From Chlorophyllum brunneum (Eukaryota > Basidiomycota > Agaricomycetes > Agaricales > Agaricaceae): DNA of 64,000 nucleotides. The stretch covers positions 434,001 to 498,000 of the forward strand of contig OY756140.1 of NCBI GenBank assembly GCA_963576785.1, read 5' to 3'. Position numbers and translations under genes: made by a program. Below the pieces are notes generated by a model. It saw only the letters and a program-made list of their open reading frames with translations, was not told the origin of the DNA and made no database searches. Positions within the stretch are counted from its first letter, which is position 1; each line of letters opens with the position of its first letter. Below are positions 49,805 through 63,759 of this stretch, in pieces.

Positions 49805-52800
49805 CTACACCTGTGACATGGTCGAAAGTACGGGAGGCGCTGGTGTTGTTTGTTTATAACTCTGATTATGAGCTCGGTTATGCTTCGCTCGTTCTTTCTC
49901 AAGCAGGACGTGGTTGTCAATCGATATACCTAGGTGGGGCCGGGTAAGAAACGCTAGGCAGGAGAATAAGAGCTGATGCCTACTTCTTGTTGCATTGGAG
50001 GTCTTGTAGATACCGATAAGGCGATGACTGAGTTCGAACATGTCGTTCCTGTGTCCAGAGTTTTGTCAGAATATAGGAAGAGTACGCTTCGAAGAGAAAC
50101 TTGCCTCAGCGAAATGATAATGAACTGAGCGTTCTTTGTCCGGTCTTTGATGTAATTGGCGACGATAGACACATTCCTAAAGTCCAAGGCCGCATCGATC
50201 TCGTCCATGAAGTACAGAGGTGTGGGCTACATATAGGTCAGTCTTTGGTTCACAGGTATTGAGAGAGAAAAAAGACGAACCTTGAAATGATGCAACGCAA
50301 ACACCAAAGCAAGTGAACTTAACGTCTTCTCACCACCCGACAAGTTCGAAATGTTCTTCCAGCTCTTTTTCGGCGGCATAACACTGAAGATGATACCTTC
50401 CGAGAAAGGATCCAGGCTGTCGACGAGCTCCAGTTCAGCGTTGCCGCCCAGTGTGATCATCTGTAGCATGGCGGTCAGTGTCAAAGAATAGAAAGCGATG
50501 TGACTAATTCACTTGCCTGGTACATCTCCTTCAATTTCGTGGAGATCAAGCTAAACCCAGTCATAAACTCATCCAACCTCTTCTTTCTCCATTTGTCATA
50601 GACCTCCTTCTGTTCGTCCCGTTTCTTCGTAACCTCATCCAATTCCTTAGCACGATTCTCGAACTCAGCCTCGCGCTTTTTATACTCTTTCAACACACTG
50701 AGATCGGGTTTCGCGTTCTTGAGTTTTTCTGGAACGCATATCAACGTTTGAAAGTTTGGCTGACAGTTGACTTACCATCAAGCAACTCGACATCAGCCAC
50801 AAGCTCCTGCTTTTTGAAACGTGCGAGCTCTTCTGGGTTGTATTCGTGCAGTTTCTGTGCCGAACCTTTCGGTGGAGCATCTGGGTCTGCTTTGATTTTC
50901 TCTCTGTCCTCGGCACCTTCACCAGCCTCAACTTCAGTCTTTGGAGCACCCTCACTTCCTTCGTCGTCATCGTCATCGTCATCACTAAATGAAGTTGGAG
51001 AGCAAACCACGGGATTATGGTGAGATGACTTACTCAATCTCCTCAAGTTCAAGTTTATCGTGCTCCGACTGCCAATGTTCAATCTTCGCCTCGTTTTCTT
51101 TGAGGTCTTTCTGGATATCCATAATCTTTTGCTCGAGCTCTTTCTATGAAGGGATTTGAAGGGGATCAATAAACTGAGGGAATATAGATTAGTTTGACCT
51201 CATACCTGTGTCTTCAGGAAATCCTTGATCTGGTCGTCCTTCTCATCAAGTTCCTTCTTGAGCTCATCCAAGTCCTCCTTCGAGTTCTCAGCGGCCTGCT
51301 GAGCATCCTCATACTTCCCTCTTAATGACGCGAGATAAGTCTGGAGTTCCTGCAAGGTCTTCTGCAGTTCCTGAACCTCATCCTCGCACTCGCCGTATGC
51401 TGACTCACTCGCTTCAATCGCAGTCTTCAACTTTGCAAAGTCCTTTTCCGCTTTAGCCCTTGCGACCTCTGCCCGGGTAATCTCTGCGTTGGCGATATTA
51501 ATAAGGAGCCGGATTCCATCGACTTTGGATTTCTGCGAAAGCAACCTGGAACCTCCGATTTCGAGGATGCGTTTCTCGAGTTCCTTGATCGCTTTCTCAA
51601 TCTTGCCCGATTTCGCATTAAGCGTATCAAGTTCGGCTGTTGCAGATTCAATCTCGGCGTCAAGTTCAGATATACGTCTCAGGTCCCCTTGGTTCGGCTT
51701 ATTCTGGGTCCTGTACAGAGAAAGGTCGTTGAACAAAATGACCAACCGGTAGCGTTCGGATACTCACTTCAAATCCTTTACGCGCTTCTCGGCCTCAGTA
51801 ATGGACCTCTTCCCATTCTCAATTTCCAACCCCAACTTCTGGAATGCCATATCCAATTCAGGGCCCAACCTTCTCAACCTCTCAAGTTCAGCCTCCGCCT
51901 GTCTCGCTTCCTCCATAGCGTGATTCAACTTCCGTGCAAACTCCTCACTATCCTTCTCATACTGATGCATCACCTCAGGTCTAACGGCCTCCGCAGCGAA
52001 CTTGGAACTCATACCACCTCGTGACGGTTGTCCACCTCCGCCAGACATCGTACCAGATGTTTCAAACATCTGACCCGCGAGGGTAACTACACGCCAACGT
52101 GTGGCCCCATATGCAACGCGATTAGCTTGGTCCAAATCCTCAGCCACGAGAGTATCACGAAGCGCTTTGTAAAACGCAGGAGCGAATCGAGGTTCTTTGG
52201 GTTTGATGAGGTCAAAGAGACGAGGTGCGTTCTCGGGAGTTTTGATCTTGCTCATCCCATTGTCTGTGGGGATTTTCTCCAAGACCATAAATGTAGCACG
52301 ACCGATGTTTTGGGCGCGGAGGTATTCAATGCACTGTTGTGCTTGCTCGACGGTGTCGACCACGAGGTTGTTAAGCTGACCACAGGCAGTTGAGACAGCA
52401 ATGTCATATTTCTGGTCGATGGTACCCAGGCTACCCAGACGCCCCTACGACCACCAGTTGAATTTCAAAGGTCCTGGAAAAGAAAGATATAAAAACATAC
52501 ATGGAAACCCTGAATCTGACCACGGCTCTTGAGGCGTTGGAGGCTGTCAAGCACCTTGCCCTGAGACTTGTTCTCAGATTGCGACGCTCTTGCTTCTTCG
52601 ACTTTTTGACGCGCTGAGGAGGCCTTGCTGCGACACTCCTCGAGGTGACTTTGGGCACTCTATGGGCAATGTCTTAGAACTTATCATAAGAACCTGGTTC
52701 TAAGGGATAGATTTAACCTGGTGCCGCTTCTCCGCGTTCTTCAGGTCCTGTTGAAGACTAGCCTTCTGCTGACGCAGATCTTCTTGTTGAGAAATCTAGA

Positions 52801-55462
52801 AGTAGGTCAGTCTCATTCAAAAACTCGGAGACTGGCGTACAACTCACCTTGTCCTGGTACTCTGCTCGCCTTGTCTGTAAATTCTCCCCAGCGTCCTTCT
52901 CAGCCTTCTGGATTGCCTCGGCTTTCTGGGCGAGTGCATCACGTTCACTCTGAGCAATATCAATCGCAGCTTTCTTAGCGTTGATCTTCGTCGTCCAAGG
53001 CTGAAGTTCTTTCTGTTTGACTTCAATCTGATCATGGAAAGTTTGCGTCTTATCTGGGTACGCTCAAGTTAGGCGATGAACTTGCAAATCCAAGTCGCAA
53101 CGCGTACCCTTCAAGCTATCTCGAATACCCTCAAGAACCTTTTCTTCGTCTTCCAAGCTCGCTTCTTGTTCTTCCACTTTGGCTTTATTATTCTTGATCT
53201 TTTCTGTACTATCCTCAAAATCACGCTCAGCTTGTTTCTTCGCGGATTTGTCCTGGTAGATTTTGTCAGATACAAAGTGACACTTTCCTGTGCATTAAGA
53301 CCCTAAAGTACCTCTTGAAGTTGCTTCTTGAGCTTTTTGGCTTTACTGTTGGCGTGTTTGAGCTTCTCCTGTAACTGAACCTCTTGTTTTTCCTTTCCCG
53401 TCAACTCCCGGCTGGCTTCTTCTGCGGCCTCTTTAACTTCCTACAGTGAAGAATTGAGCGCAAGTCGGAAAGAATGGAACAAGGCAATGCATACCTGATA
53501 GGCCGTTTCACGTTCTTCATAGTGTCCCCTGAGCATTTTCAGATGAGTGATGTCATCTTGATTCTTCTCTGTCTCTGCGGCAAGTTCCTTCTGGTACTTC
53601 ACCTGAAACCACTGATTCAGTGCTATAGACCATTTCAGAGACTAGCGGACTTTACCTGCTGCGACTGGAAGCTCGATTCGGCCAGGAAACACTTCCAAAG
53701 AACCCACTGCCAATACCTGGATTGAGCCCTTACAAACTCATTCTTCAACCTCAGGTAATCCTCTGCCTCTCTCTTTTGATCCTCCAATGCTGCCTTCTCG
53801 CGCTCAACAAATTTCAACCTATTCAGTTTCATTTGACGGTCCTCTTGGTATTCCTCCATCAGCTTAAAAGCTTTGTCAATATCTTCCTTATAACCAGAAG
53901 TGCCGATGATATCCTCTAGGTATTCGAGGAGACCATCTTCGTGTTCGGATGGTGCCTTGGGTTTCATCTGAGCGATTGATTCCACTTCTCCCTGAGAGGA
54001 AAATGAGAAACCGGTAGGGCGAGATCGTTCAGAGACGTACCTGGAGAATGAGGAATCGTTTGTGGTCGAGGTCTATTCCCCGGCCTTTCAACAAGTTCCG
54101 TACGTCAGTGTAGTTGCTGGTTTCCTCGTTAACGGTATATCGACTCTGGTTGTTCTTGTACGCTTGGCGGGCAACTACGAGATCCGAGTCGGGTATAATT
54201 TTGTATGCATCAGGGCCAGGCTGGGAAAGACGTTCAGCACTAAAATAGTTATTATAGGATGTCAAAACCTACCAGATCAAGGATCTCACGGAAATGGACC
54301 TCGACACTACATTCGTCGAGGTCTGGATGGCGAGCGGAGTTGTGTATCAGTTCGGAAACCTTGGCTTGACGCATCTTTGAAGCGCGGTATCCAAACACGA
54401 AAAGGAGCGCATCGATCGTGTTTGATTTTCCGGAACCGTTGGGACCGACGATTGCCGAAAATGACTGGAACAAAACATAAGCACCCACGCGAAGAAAATA
54501 CTTTGCAAGCTTGCCTTGTGGAAAGGACCGATTTCCTGGCGTCCGGCATAACTCTTGAAGTTGAATAGTACGATCTTATGAATGACGAGTCGGGCTTGAG
54601 GACCAGATGGTTGGTCTGGCATTGTTTGAGGTAGGGTTTCAGGGGCTGGCATGGGTATAGGCTCAAAAAGTGAATGCTCCTCCTCTTCCTCCCCAGCTGG
54701 GTTCGGTTCTTCTTGCTTTGGGTGGGTTGATGGAGGTGCTTTCTGCGACTTGCGCACCGGAATGACTTCAACATCGTCCTCAGATTCGTCATCTTCATCC
54801 TTGGATGGTTCTTCGATTGAGACTCTGGCTTTCGGACGGCGGTTTTGGGTTCCCTTTCTTGAACCCTTCGAGGGAGCGTCCTCTTCCTCCTCGTCAGAGT
54901 CTTCCACAACAGCCATTTTCGATCGTCTGTTTCCGCGAATTCGGGGTTTAACATCCTCTTCCCCCGCGTTGTCTTCTACAGCTTCCTCCTCCACTACAAA
55001 TTTCTTTGCTCCAGGTTTGGTCCGTTTAGTGGCCGCCCGCTTTGTAGGCTGACTGAGAACGGCTTCGTCTTCACCCACCTCCATCTTCACGGATACCCGA
55101 TTTGACCTACGAGCCCTCGCCGGCTGCACAGGTTCCTCATCGTCCTCAGCTGTACTATCTTGTTCCGCAGAAGGCCTGGCTTTCTTCTTTGCCGGAGCCC
55201 GCACCCCTTCATCGTCCTCCTCTTCCCCAACACCCTCTTCTACTTTCGGTAAAGACGCTTTAGACCTCGAAACTGCTCTTCCTTTGGTCGTAGGTGCAGA
55301 TGTTCTCCCAGATGAAGATCTTCTAGAAGAGGGTTTGGCAATATGTTCCTTCTCGTCTGCAGTGGGCTCGGCTGTTGAGCCGCGTTTTCGTTTAGAAGGT
55401 AATGTCTCTACTGATGTGGGTTCTACCGATGCTCGCGTCCGCGAAGACCGTCTAGGTGGCAT
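49805..55462 (-). CDS. SMC4: Condensin subunit SMC4, 1,561 aa
   Basis: ATPase of condensin, partner of SMC2 in mitotic chromosome compaction. The 19 exons are 55462-54515, 54464-54273, 54220-54041, 53991-53656, 53602-53495, 53440-53312, 53252-53108, 53053-52848, 52795-52718, 52659-52501, 52444-51768, 51710-51206, 51143-51034, 50984-50776, 50728-50517, 50460-50281, 50226-50105, 50048-49984 and 49929-49805 (4,686 nt, in phase). A 290-residue basic/acidic N-tail precedes ARLVIHKIVLFNFKSYAG and Walker A VGPNGSGKSN. Two long coiled coils flank the hinge (GRLGSLGTIDQKYDIAVST). The signature LSGGEKTLSSLAL (about 1440) and Walker B YFMDEIDAALD complete the ATPase. An acidic run (DDDDDDDDEGSEG) lies in the second coiled coil. 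Three introns begin with GC (GCAAGC at 54514, GCAAGT at 50516 and at 50104). The start MPPRRSSRTRA was chosen over an upstream ATG. Confidence 0.96.
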
Positions 55463-55825
55463 CGCGGGGTGGTGAAAGAGAGTCGTAGTTGGGTCGACGC
55501 GACACGCCATCAATCAGATTAACGCGTCTGTCACGTGTTGGCGTGGCCTTATGTGCTCAAAAACTATGTACGCGGGAACATCCCAGTTGCCACGGGACCT
55601 CAGATTCAGGTTAAGGACTTGTCTCCCGAAATCCTTTCATTAAACCCATGTCCCGAAACTGAAAAGGATCGGAAAGTGTGCCCATATGGCACACTCAAGA
55701 TATGTGTAAGGGACTAAGAATACAGAACTTGCTTCAGTCGATAGATAAAAGAGAGGTGAGCACACAGGCAGAAAGAGATATCCGCCCCTCGCCCCCATCG
55801 ACCCTCAGCTGGGAACAATGGCGGG
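55463..55825. other. Intergenic between SMC4 and NOP10
   Basis: This 363-bp spacer is upstream of SMC4 and downstream of NOP10 (both minus). A plus-strand open frame at 55535-55717 has no motif. Nothing else was seen. Confidence 0.4.
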
Positions 55826-56120
55826 TCATAGTGGCTTGGCCGGCAGTTGAGTGAGAAGAACGCCATATCTCTTTTTGATCGTCACACGATGCCGAGAAAA
55901 CTTGTCGTCAGGAGAGAATCGAGCTGAAGGAAACTTCAGCCAAGAACCAATGTGAAACCTTGACCGTGTGCGTACCAGGATGAGCCGACTTGGTAATTCT
56001 TCCGCTGTCGGTGATTTTCTGCTGTGGTTGTGAGACGTTGAATTTCAACCTCAAATTTCTGCATACCTTTAATGTATATATTCTGTTCCCATCCTCGTCG
56101 AGAGTATACATGAGATGCAT
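55826..56120 (-). CDS. NOP10: H/ACA ribonucleoprotein subunit NOP10, 64 aa
   Basis: Core subunit of H/ACA snoRNPs (pseudouridylation of rRNA) that binds Cbf5/dyskerin in the nucleolus. Exons are 56120-56067, 56018-55976 and 55923-55826 (195 nt). The protein starts [18 protein letters not shown], continues [20 protein letters not shown] and ends [20 protein letters not shown]. This matches the family over its entire length, including the invariant [10 protein letters not shown]. The gene is too short for most automatic callers and has two introns, so it may be missed elsewhere. Confidence 0.97.
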
Positions 56121-56883
56121 CGTGGACGGTTCTAGATAGACTCTCAATCCATGCATCGAGAAAATACTTCACGTTGCTTACATAACCTGTTCCCATCATT
56201 TGACGCTTTCCTCCACTTCAACAGACTCACGCACTACATAAGACCCATGACACCCACCAATGATTGGAGAAGTATGACCAGAGTGAACTGACATGACAAA
56301 TGCTCAACCATACTCACCGCATTGGACATCCTCAAAAGGTCTAGATTTCTACTCCGTGCTATGGTTGGCTGGAATTGATAGTCTTCCTACATCAAAGTCG
56401 CGCCCTGACAATAGTCACGAATCTCATGGTACCATCAGACTCACTCCACTCCATCCTCACGACAATACCGTCCCAATTGACATGCTTGCATGTGGAAAGA
56501 ACACCTGCGAATCAACCTGTGAAACTGAGGAACACGATCTTGAAGCAGAGATATTGTTTTTAGAAAACATGTGCTTAATCCTTCAGATAAACTCAATTAT
56601 TGGTCTTCCTCCTTGTCCATTCCTGGCCCATCTTCGATCAGCACTCGCAACATGTGATGATTACCCATGCACTCACAACACACACACCATTGGTTATTTT
56701 TAGCCCCAGCCTTTAGTGCATGATATTCGCCATTCACATCGTCGGATGAACTCTTCGAATTCCCGTCTAAAGTAGTACTACGGACCCATGAGATCCCAAC
56801 GGATCTACCAAAGCCCATCTTATCAAGAAGCGCAATGTCATAAGGTGGGAACAGAGCGGAAGTATCTAATTCTCATTCTGGGG
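56121..56883. other. Divergent promoter region with an unaccepted open frame
   Basis: About 760 bp between NOP10 (minus) and the lipase (plus). The plus frame 56293-56703 (136 codons) has no motif and an irregular composition; I do not count it as a gene. Confidence 0.35.
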
Positions 56884-56890
56884 TATAAAT
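56884..56890 (+). promoter_or_regulatory. TATA box of the class 3 lipase gene
   Basis: TATAAAT lies 102 bp upstream of the start codon at 56986. Confidence 0.5.
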
Positions 56891-56985
56891 TATAGGTCCT
56901 TTCTCCTGATCGAAATCAGACGTAGTTCTAGTCGCCCGTATTCTCGTCATCACAGCCAGTTTCTGCCCGCTCAAAAATCATCAAA

Positions 56986-58183
56986 ATGCTGACCTCCCGT
57001 GCATTTTTCGCGACTCTGTTGGCTATTGCCTCTGTCAGCGCGAGCCCAGTAGAGAAACGACAATCCATCACGGCCCTAACCTCCGCTCAAATTAATGCGT
57101 TCACACCCTTTACTCATTTTGCAAGTACGGCGTACTGTCAACCCAGCACCACCAGTTCATGGACCTGCGGAGGTGATACAGCTCACATGCCAGTCACTCC
57201 CCCTCTTGCTAACATTTCTCAGCAAACTGCAATGCCAACTCTGACTTTATCCCCACCGCATCGGGTGGTGATGGAGCATCTGTCCAATTTTGTTCGTGTC
57301 TTCTTAGAACCCTGTCTAATCATACTGAAGACTTATCTTAGGGTATGTCGGATACTCGCCATCCCAGGCATCCGTGATTGTGGCGCATCAAGGAACCGAT
57401 ACCAGTCAAATGTATGTTCGAATCACACACACATACTAACTCATTACCAACTTCCACAAAAGTGAGGCTATCGCCACTGATGCCGACGCCTTCCAAGAGA
57501 GCCTTGACCCGACCCTCTTCCCTGGTGTTTCTTCGTCAGTAGAGGCGCACAGCGGTTTTGCCGATGAACAGGCCAAGTGAGCTCCCATACCATCCAATGG
57601 ACAGTTGTGTTAACAAAGATTAAAACAGGACGGCGAGCCAGATCTTATCTGCTGTCCAAACCACCATCTCCCAGCACAGTGCGACAAGGGTAACTGTTGT
57701 CGGTCATTCACTTGGTTGTGCCATTGCTGTACTTGATGGTGTATACCTCCCCCTTCATGTCAGTGGCGTTTCCTTCCGTACGATCGGCTATGGTTGTCCC
57801 AGAGTGAGTATCCCTCCTTTACTCTTGGTAAAGACCTAAGTTAAATTCAACAGGTTGGTAACCAAGCCTTCGCTGACTACGTCGATGCTCACTCCGATTA
57901 CACTCACATCAATAACAAGAAGGACATTGTTCCTATCCTCCCTGGTATGGCATATCTACTGCTTTTGAAACTTAGATGCACTGACTCCGTGTACTCAGGA
58001 CGTTTCTTGGGTTACCACCACCCTTCTGGTGAAATTCACATTTCTGAAGACAACGAATGGCTCAACTGCCCTGGCCAAGATAACACTAGCACCCAATGCT
58101 CTGTTGGTGATGTCCCCAACATTTTTGAAGGTAGCACTGGGGACCACGCTGGTCCTTACAATGGTATCAACATGGGATGCTAA
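56986..58183 (+). CDS. Secreted class 3 lipase (feruloyl-esterase-like fold), 296 aa
   Basis: Extracellular alpha/beta hydrolase acting on acylglycerols or feruloyl esters. Exons are 56986-57172, 57223-57291, 57342-57411, 57463-57576, 57629-57803, 57854-57944 and 57999-58183 (891 nt). A signal peptide (MLTSRAFFATLLAIASVSA) and a Kex2-like KR site (SPVEKRQSI) indicate a processed pro-peptide. Then SAQINAFTPFTHFASTAYC, VGYSPSQASVIVAHQGTD, nucleophile VVGHSLG (Ser174), IGYGCPRVGNQAFADYV, Asp229 in NNKKDIVPILPG, and His285 in GDHAGPYNGI. Six or more Cys suggest disulfides. Complete catalytic triad. The substrate cannot be told from sequence. Confidence 0.95.
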
Positions 58184-58359
58184 GTGCGAGATCCAACATA
58201 AAACTTCGATGGTTGTAAGAAGACGGAATTGTACTATGTATACCCAAAATGTATTTTAACCGACTCACATGTTCCAAAGGATCACCCCTAAGCAAAACTA
58301 CAAAACTAAGGAGGGGTATAGAGGCGATGAAGTCATTATACCCTAATCAAGATTTATGG
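58184..58359. other. Convergent 3' gap
   Basis: Short spacer between the lipase stop codon and the 3' end of the methyltransferase pseudogene; no feature seen. Confidence 0.35.
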
Positions 58360-59297
58360 TTACCTCCGCCCGATCTTAAACAGCTTGTAACCCCCCTCGT
58401 CGCTCGCCCAATACCACCCTGTTTACCAACCTCATTTTGCTTAAGAATAACCAGTTCTAGCTCGGAATTCTGTGTCCTCGTCTCCTCTAGGAACAGTGCA
58501 TCCACAGTCGGATGTCGTCCCTCAAGCCTTCCCGTAGTCCTCACAGGGATCATCGGCCAGAAGACTCCACCGTTGAATTCGGATCCGCAAGCCATAATAC
58601 CATCTACGCGCGTGCCACATGGTACGGAAATCCGTAGTAACAACTTCTTGGTGCATTTCATAATCCAACGTGCGTGGTCTAGATAGTACACAATGTCTGC
58701 GGCTAGAATGTTATTAAATCGCTCATTCAGCGGCGATCATAACGTGGGCATTCCCAATTGAGGCATCTAACCTCAATTGGCATAGACTCTGACTCCAAAA
58801 GTAGAAGTGGGAGTTTATTTGCACGTTCTTCTTGATGTTCTTCGATAATAATCTGTCGTCACGATCATGGGCTTAGAGTTAAGCCCGGCTAGGATTTTTG
58901 CGGTGACGATACTGAGAAGTCTTGTCCCCGCGCCCAATTTTAACATCCTTAATGGCTTATAATGACCGTATGACAAGGGATCGGCGCAAAGTAAGAACGA
59001 GAAAGGTGAAGCAAAAATCCTTTCCGCCAACAGGATTGGGCTTGCCTGACTTTGCAAGCCGACTGAGGTGTGGTCCCGAATGACGATTGGTGCATTGTTC
59101 AGTTCGACTTTAAGTTCCTTTGGTTCATCGCCTTGTGACCAAAGAGAAATCAAATAACCTTGTCACAATGAATTCCTCCTCTCGTCAGTCGAAAACAAAG
59201 ACAAGATTTCCGTTACATCCTCCATAAGCTTCCAGCGTTGGGCTGCTTCTCCAGTGGATCCTCCTCCAACGGCGCCTTCATCCTGATTCTCTCCCAT
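58360..59297 (-). pseudogene. Broken METTL21/Nnt1-type lysine methyltransferase gene
   Basis: The minus strand keeps the order of a seven-beta-strand protein methyltransferase: MGENQDEGAVGG (start 59297), KVELNNAPIVIRDHTSVGLQ, LKLGAGTRLLSIVTAKIL (SAM-binding motif I), IVTTDYY (end of motif post I), CLNWECPRYD, ILAADIVYYLDHARWI and ELVILKQNEVGKQGG. The frame is broken at least three times: a TGA stop at 59163-59165, a frameshift near 58,855 between TTDYY and NIKKNVQIN, and another near 58,410 before GYKLFKIGRR. Motif I also has Lys for Glu and Arg for Gly (expected LELGAGTGL), both explainable by G-to-A changes. Introns do not repair these breaks. Adjacent functional genes look normal, so this is a local loss. 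Confidence 0.72.
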
Positions 59298-59748
59298 ATC
59301 ACAACGGGGAATAAATCCGGTGACACATTTAACAGCCAACGCACGTTCGAACGAGTCAACTCTGAGTAACTCGGGCTCAACTTCATCATCTCAGGATATT
59401 CTCAAGCCTCAACTACCGGTAAACATTCGATCAATCCAAATTCAGGATCGTCCCCGTCTTCATCGGCGGAGGCGTAACCGGACAGAGAAGGAGCCACGAA
59501 TGAGGTGATTGGGCAGAGTACGCTTTGGAATAGTGATATTAATTGTGGTGGTGATGGGGGTAGGGTGAACGAATGTTGGTTGATGCAACGGAAATCTGTT
59601 CTGTCGGAGTGGTTGGTGAGGTGGAAGGGAGGATGTCCAGCGGTCTCTTCAGGTCGATATCCCCAAGCATCAACGGATCAATGGCCTGAACACCGAAGCG
59701 TTACCTAACAGAACCAAACACTCAGATATCATTTCCCTCCCATCATCC
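59298..59748. other. Intergenic upstream of the Gon7-like gene
   Basis: This 451-bp region has short plus-strand open frames (59320-59508, 59505-59708) with basic, low-complexity content and no motif. It likely holds the Gon7-like promoter. Confidence 0.35.
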
Positions 59749-60021
59749 ATGTCCACATCAATTAGGATCACTTATAACCTCAAACCGCCAGCCGGGATTC
59801 AAGCTGAAGGGTTAAAAGCTTCAGAGACACTCGAATTCCCTGTCCCAGTATCATCAGAAGGCGATCAAAGACCATATTATACCGCTCTTCAAGCTACTGT
59901 TATAAAAGCGAAAGAACGGATCGGAGATGAGTTGACAGCGTGGAGAGATGCGGTTGGGAAAGCGGAATTGACAAAGGAACCGCAGGCAAAGTCAGAGGAG
60001 GATGAAGAGGAGGAAGAGTAA
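59749..60021 (+). CDS. Gon7-like subunit of the EKC/KEOPS complex, 90 aa
   Basis: Gon7 is the small fungal subunit of KEOPS, which makes the t6A modification of tRNA and affects telomeres. Single exon. SIRITYNLKPPAGI begins a short beta strand; YYTALQATVIKAKERIGDEL forms a helix, continuing TAWRDAVGKAELT; the tail is acidic (KSEEDEEEEE). Size, order of elements and acidic tail fit fungal Gon7, but the family is poorly conserved, so the assignment is tentative. It is convergent with the mitochondrial ribosomal protein gene (131 bp between stop codons). Confidence 0.6.
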   Translation: MSTSIRITYNLKPPAGIQAEGLKASETLEFPVPVSSEGDQRPYYTALQATVIKAKERIGDELTAWRDAVGKAELTKEPQAKSEEDEEEEE

Positions 60022-60152
60022 TATTCAGAGGTATCACCTCACAGCTTTGCGATTTCAGAACGTTGTTGACGATTGGACATCAGACTCGAGAGGTGGAGGA
60101 TGTTAATGAGATAGCGGACGAGGATTTACAACCGGTATAATGAAGATTAAAT

Positions 60153-61368
60153 CTAAGAAGTTGCACCACCACGCTTCTCGACGCCCCTTGGACGTTCGCG
60201 GACAACCATTTTGTTACTGTTCTTGGGACCCTTGGGACCAGGTTTCCTCGTGCGGGTACCCTTGGTTCCCCAACCCCAGATGGATACTGGGTGTTTGTTG
60301 GACTTGGACTTTCCACGTCCACCACCATGAGGATGATCGCAACTATAAGAATATTTAAGATGCCCATCTCCAAGTGAAAGGTAAATGGACAACGTACGCA
60401 TTCATAGCGACACCACGAACGGAAGGTCTCCGACCAAGCCAGCGTGAGCGACCAGCTTTGCCCAAGTTCCTGTGTTTCCACAATGTATTGCTCACTTTTC
60501 CGATGGTGGCACAACATTCGCGCAATACTTTGCGGATTTCACCACTCTGCAGTTGTATGTGCACGTATCGACCGCCCTCTTCGTGCGTGACGACTTGGCC
60601 AAAAGAGCCAGCGGAACGAACGAGGATACCGGGTCCATCTGGTTTCAGTGAGATATTGTGGATTATAGTGCCGGGTGGTATTAGTCGTAAAGGCAAGACG
60701 TTGCCTGGCTTGAGTGTAAGGGTACGCAACAGACCCAAAGCGAGAGATTGAACAGAAGCCTGCGAAGACCCACTTTCCGCATTCTCGTTCAACGATAAAT
60801 TGAAGCCAGGAATGAACCCCTCCGGAATACCCTGCCTAAAACTTTGCACCTGGTCACCTGCCCTCATACCCTCCGTAGCCAGAATATAACTCCACTTCTT
60901 CGTTCCCTCCGCTTTAGGGTCTTGGTTTCGCACAAGAGCAATGTGTGCTGAGCGGCCGGGATCGTACTCAATGCGCACGACATCGTGGATACCAGGTGCG
61001 TTACGGTGAAAGTCGATTATGCGAATACGTTGTCGGTGACCTCCACCACGGTGACGCACGGTTATGTGCCCATGCGAGTTACGACCGCCGTTTTTCCGGC
61101 GCGCAATGGTAAGGAGTCTGACTGGTCTACCCTCCCAAAGGTGTAGATTCAAAGGTCGTTTGAGGTGGCGGATACCGGGAGTGACGGGTTTGTATGTCTT
61201 GAAGAGAGCTTCTGTGCGTGCAAAGGCTGCTCGCGCCTCTGTGTTTACTGAATTTTTCCAAATTTCTGTGGCATAAGACCTTGAAGATGCTGCAGGAGTC
61301 TGGTGGAGAGAGAGACGGGAAAGGGAGGCGAGTGAGGAGCGGACGCTGCCCCGGACTGACGCCAGCAT
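60153..61368 (-). CDS. RML2: Mitochondrial large-subunit ribosomal protein uL2m, 386 aa
   Basis: uL2 of the mitochondrial ribosome, needed at the peptidyl-transferase centre. Exons are 61368-60398 and 60342-60153 (1,161 nt); the donor GTACGT joins GVAMNAC to [11 protein letters not shown]. The N-terminal 40 residues ([20 protein letters not shown]) are a mitochondrial targeting peptide. Then [68 protein letters not shown] and [20 protein letters not shown]. The C-terminal [20 protein letters not shown] is the universally conserved uL2 tail with the His of HPHGGG. An upstream TTG-initiated extension was rejected in favour of the ATG. It is divergent from RVB2, with 124 bp between start codons. 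Confidence 0.97.
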
Positions 61369-61492
61369 GAAGATTTGCAACGACCCGGAATTGGAAACGG
61401 AACACTTCGACGCGTTTTTGTTTGGATCTCAAGCCCAAACCAAATACGACGCGTCTAACGCTTCTCAGTCTGAATTGCCCATATCATACACC

Positions 61493-63190
<1,698 letters not shown>

Positions 63191-63759
63191 TCGTTCTCGT
63201 GTCCGATCATCTCCGTGTCCCCGATTGTAGTTACCCACCTTTTGGATCTTTCGTACTTTGATGTTTCATAGCTCTATCCATTGGTGCAATAGCGAGCTTT
63301 TGTTCATTACAGTCGTCACCGCGCATCTGATAATGCAGATCAAGTCTGGGGCCAGACGGCTAACGGTATGCCTGCATTCAGCTAGCATTCGGTCCTGAGA
63401 AGAGCCCGGAATTTTGTACAGGTTGGAGCCCGCTGCACCTCTTTGATCCAGGTAACTATTCTTGCTTTCGCAAGTGGAAGAGCCCGATGGAGACTATTTA
63501 CGAGAATGATTGGTTGAGTTCCAAGCCTCACCACTAAAGACTCATGTATAGAAAGCCGCACTGACTCACCTTATCAGGGGGTTGATGGGCTTTCCTTCTC
63601 GCCTTATTCACTACATCTTCTAGGCGCCGCTCATAACTGCCCCATCTCACAGAAACTCTACCCTGCCCATTCCATTCCTAAACTTATCTCTGCTCGTGTT
63701 GGATGGTTCTTTCGTTCTTCACTGTATGCCGTAATTGTTCGAGGTAGAAGTCAGATGTC
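63191..63759. other. Intergenic between RVB2 and tRNA-Val
   Basis: This 569-bp region contains the RVB2 3' UTR and the tRNA 5' flank. No gene was seen. Confidence 0.4.

Noticed and set aside
54651..55052. Plus-strand Ser-rich open frame opposite the SMC4 N-terminus
   Set aside because: Antisense image of the acidic, Glu/Asp-rich coding sequence; low complexity only.
56293..56703. Plus-strand open frame of 136 codons upstream of the lipase
   Set aside because: No motif or signal, and it lies in the divergent promoter region of NOP10 and the lipase.
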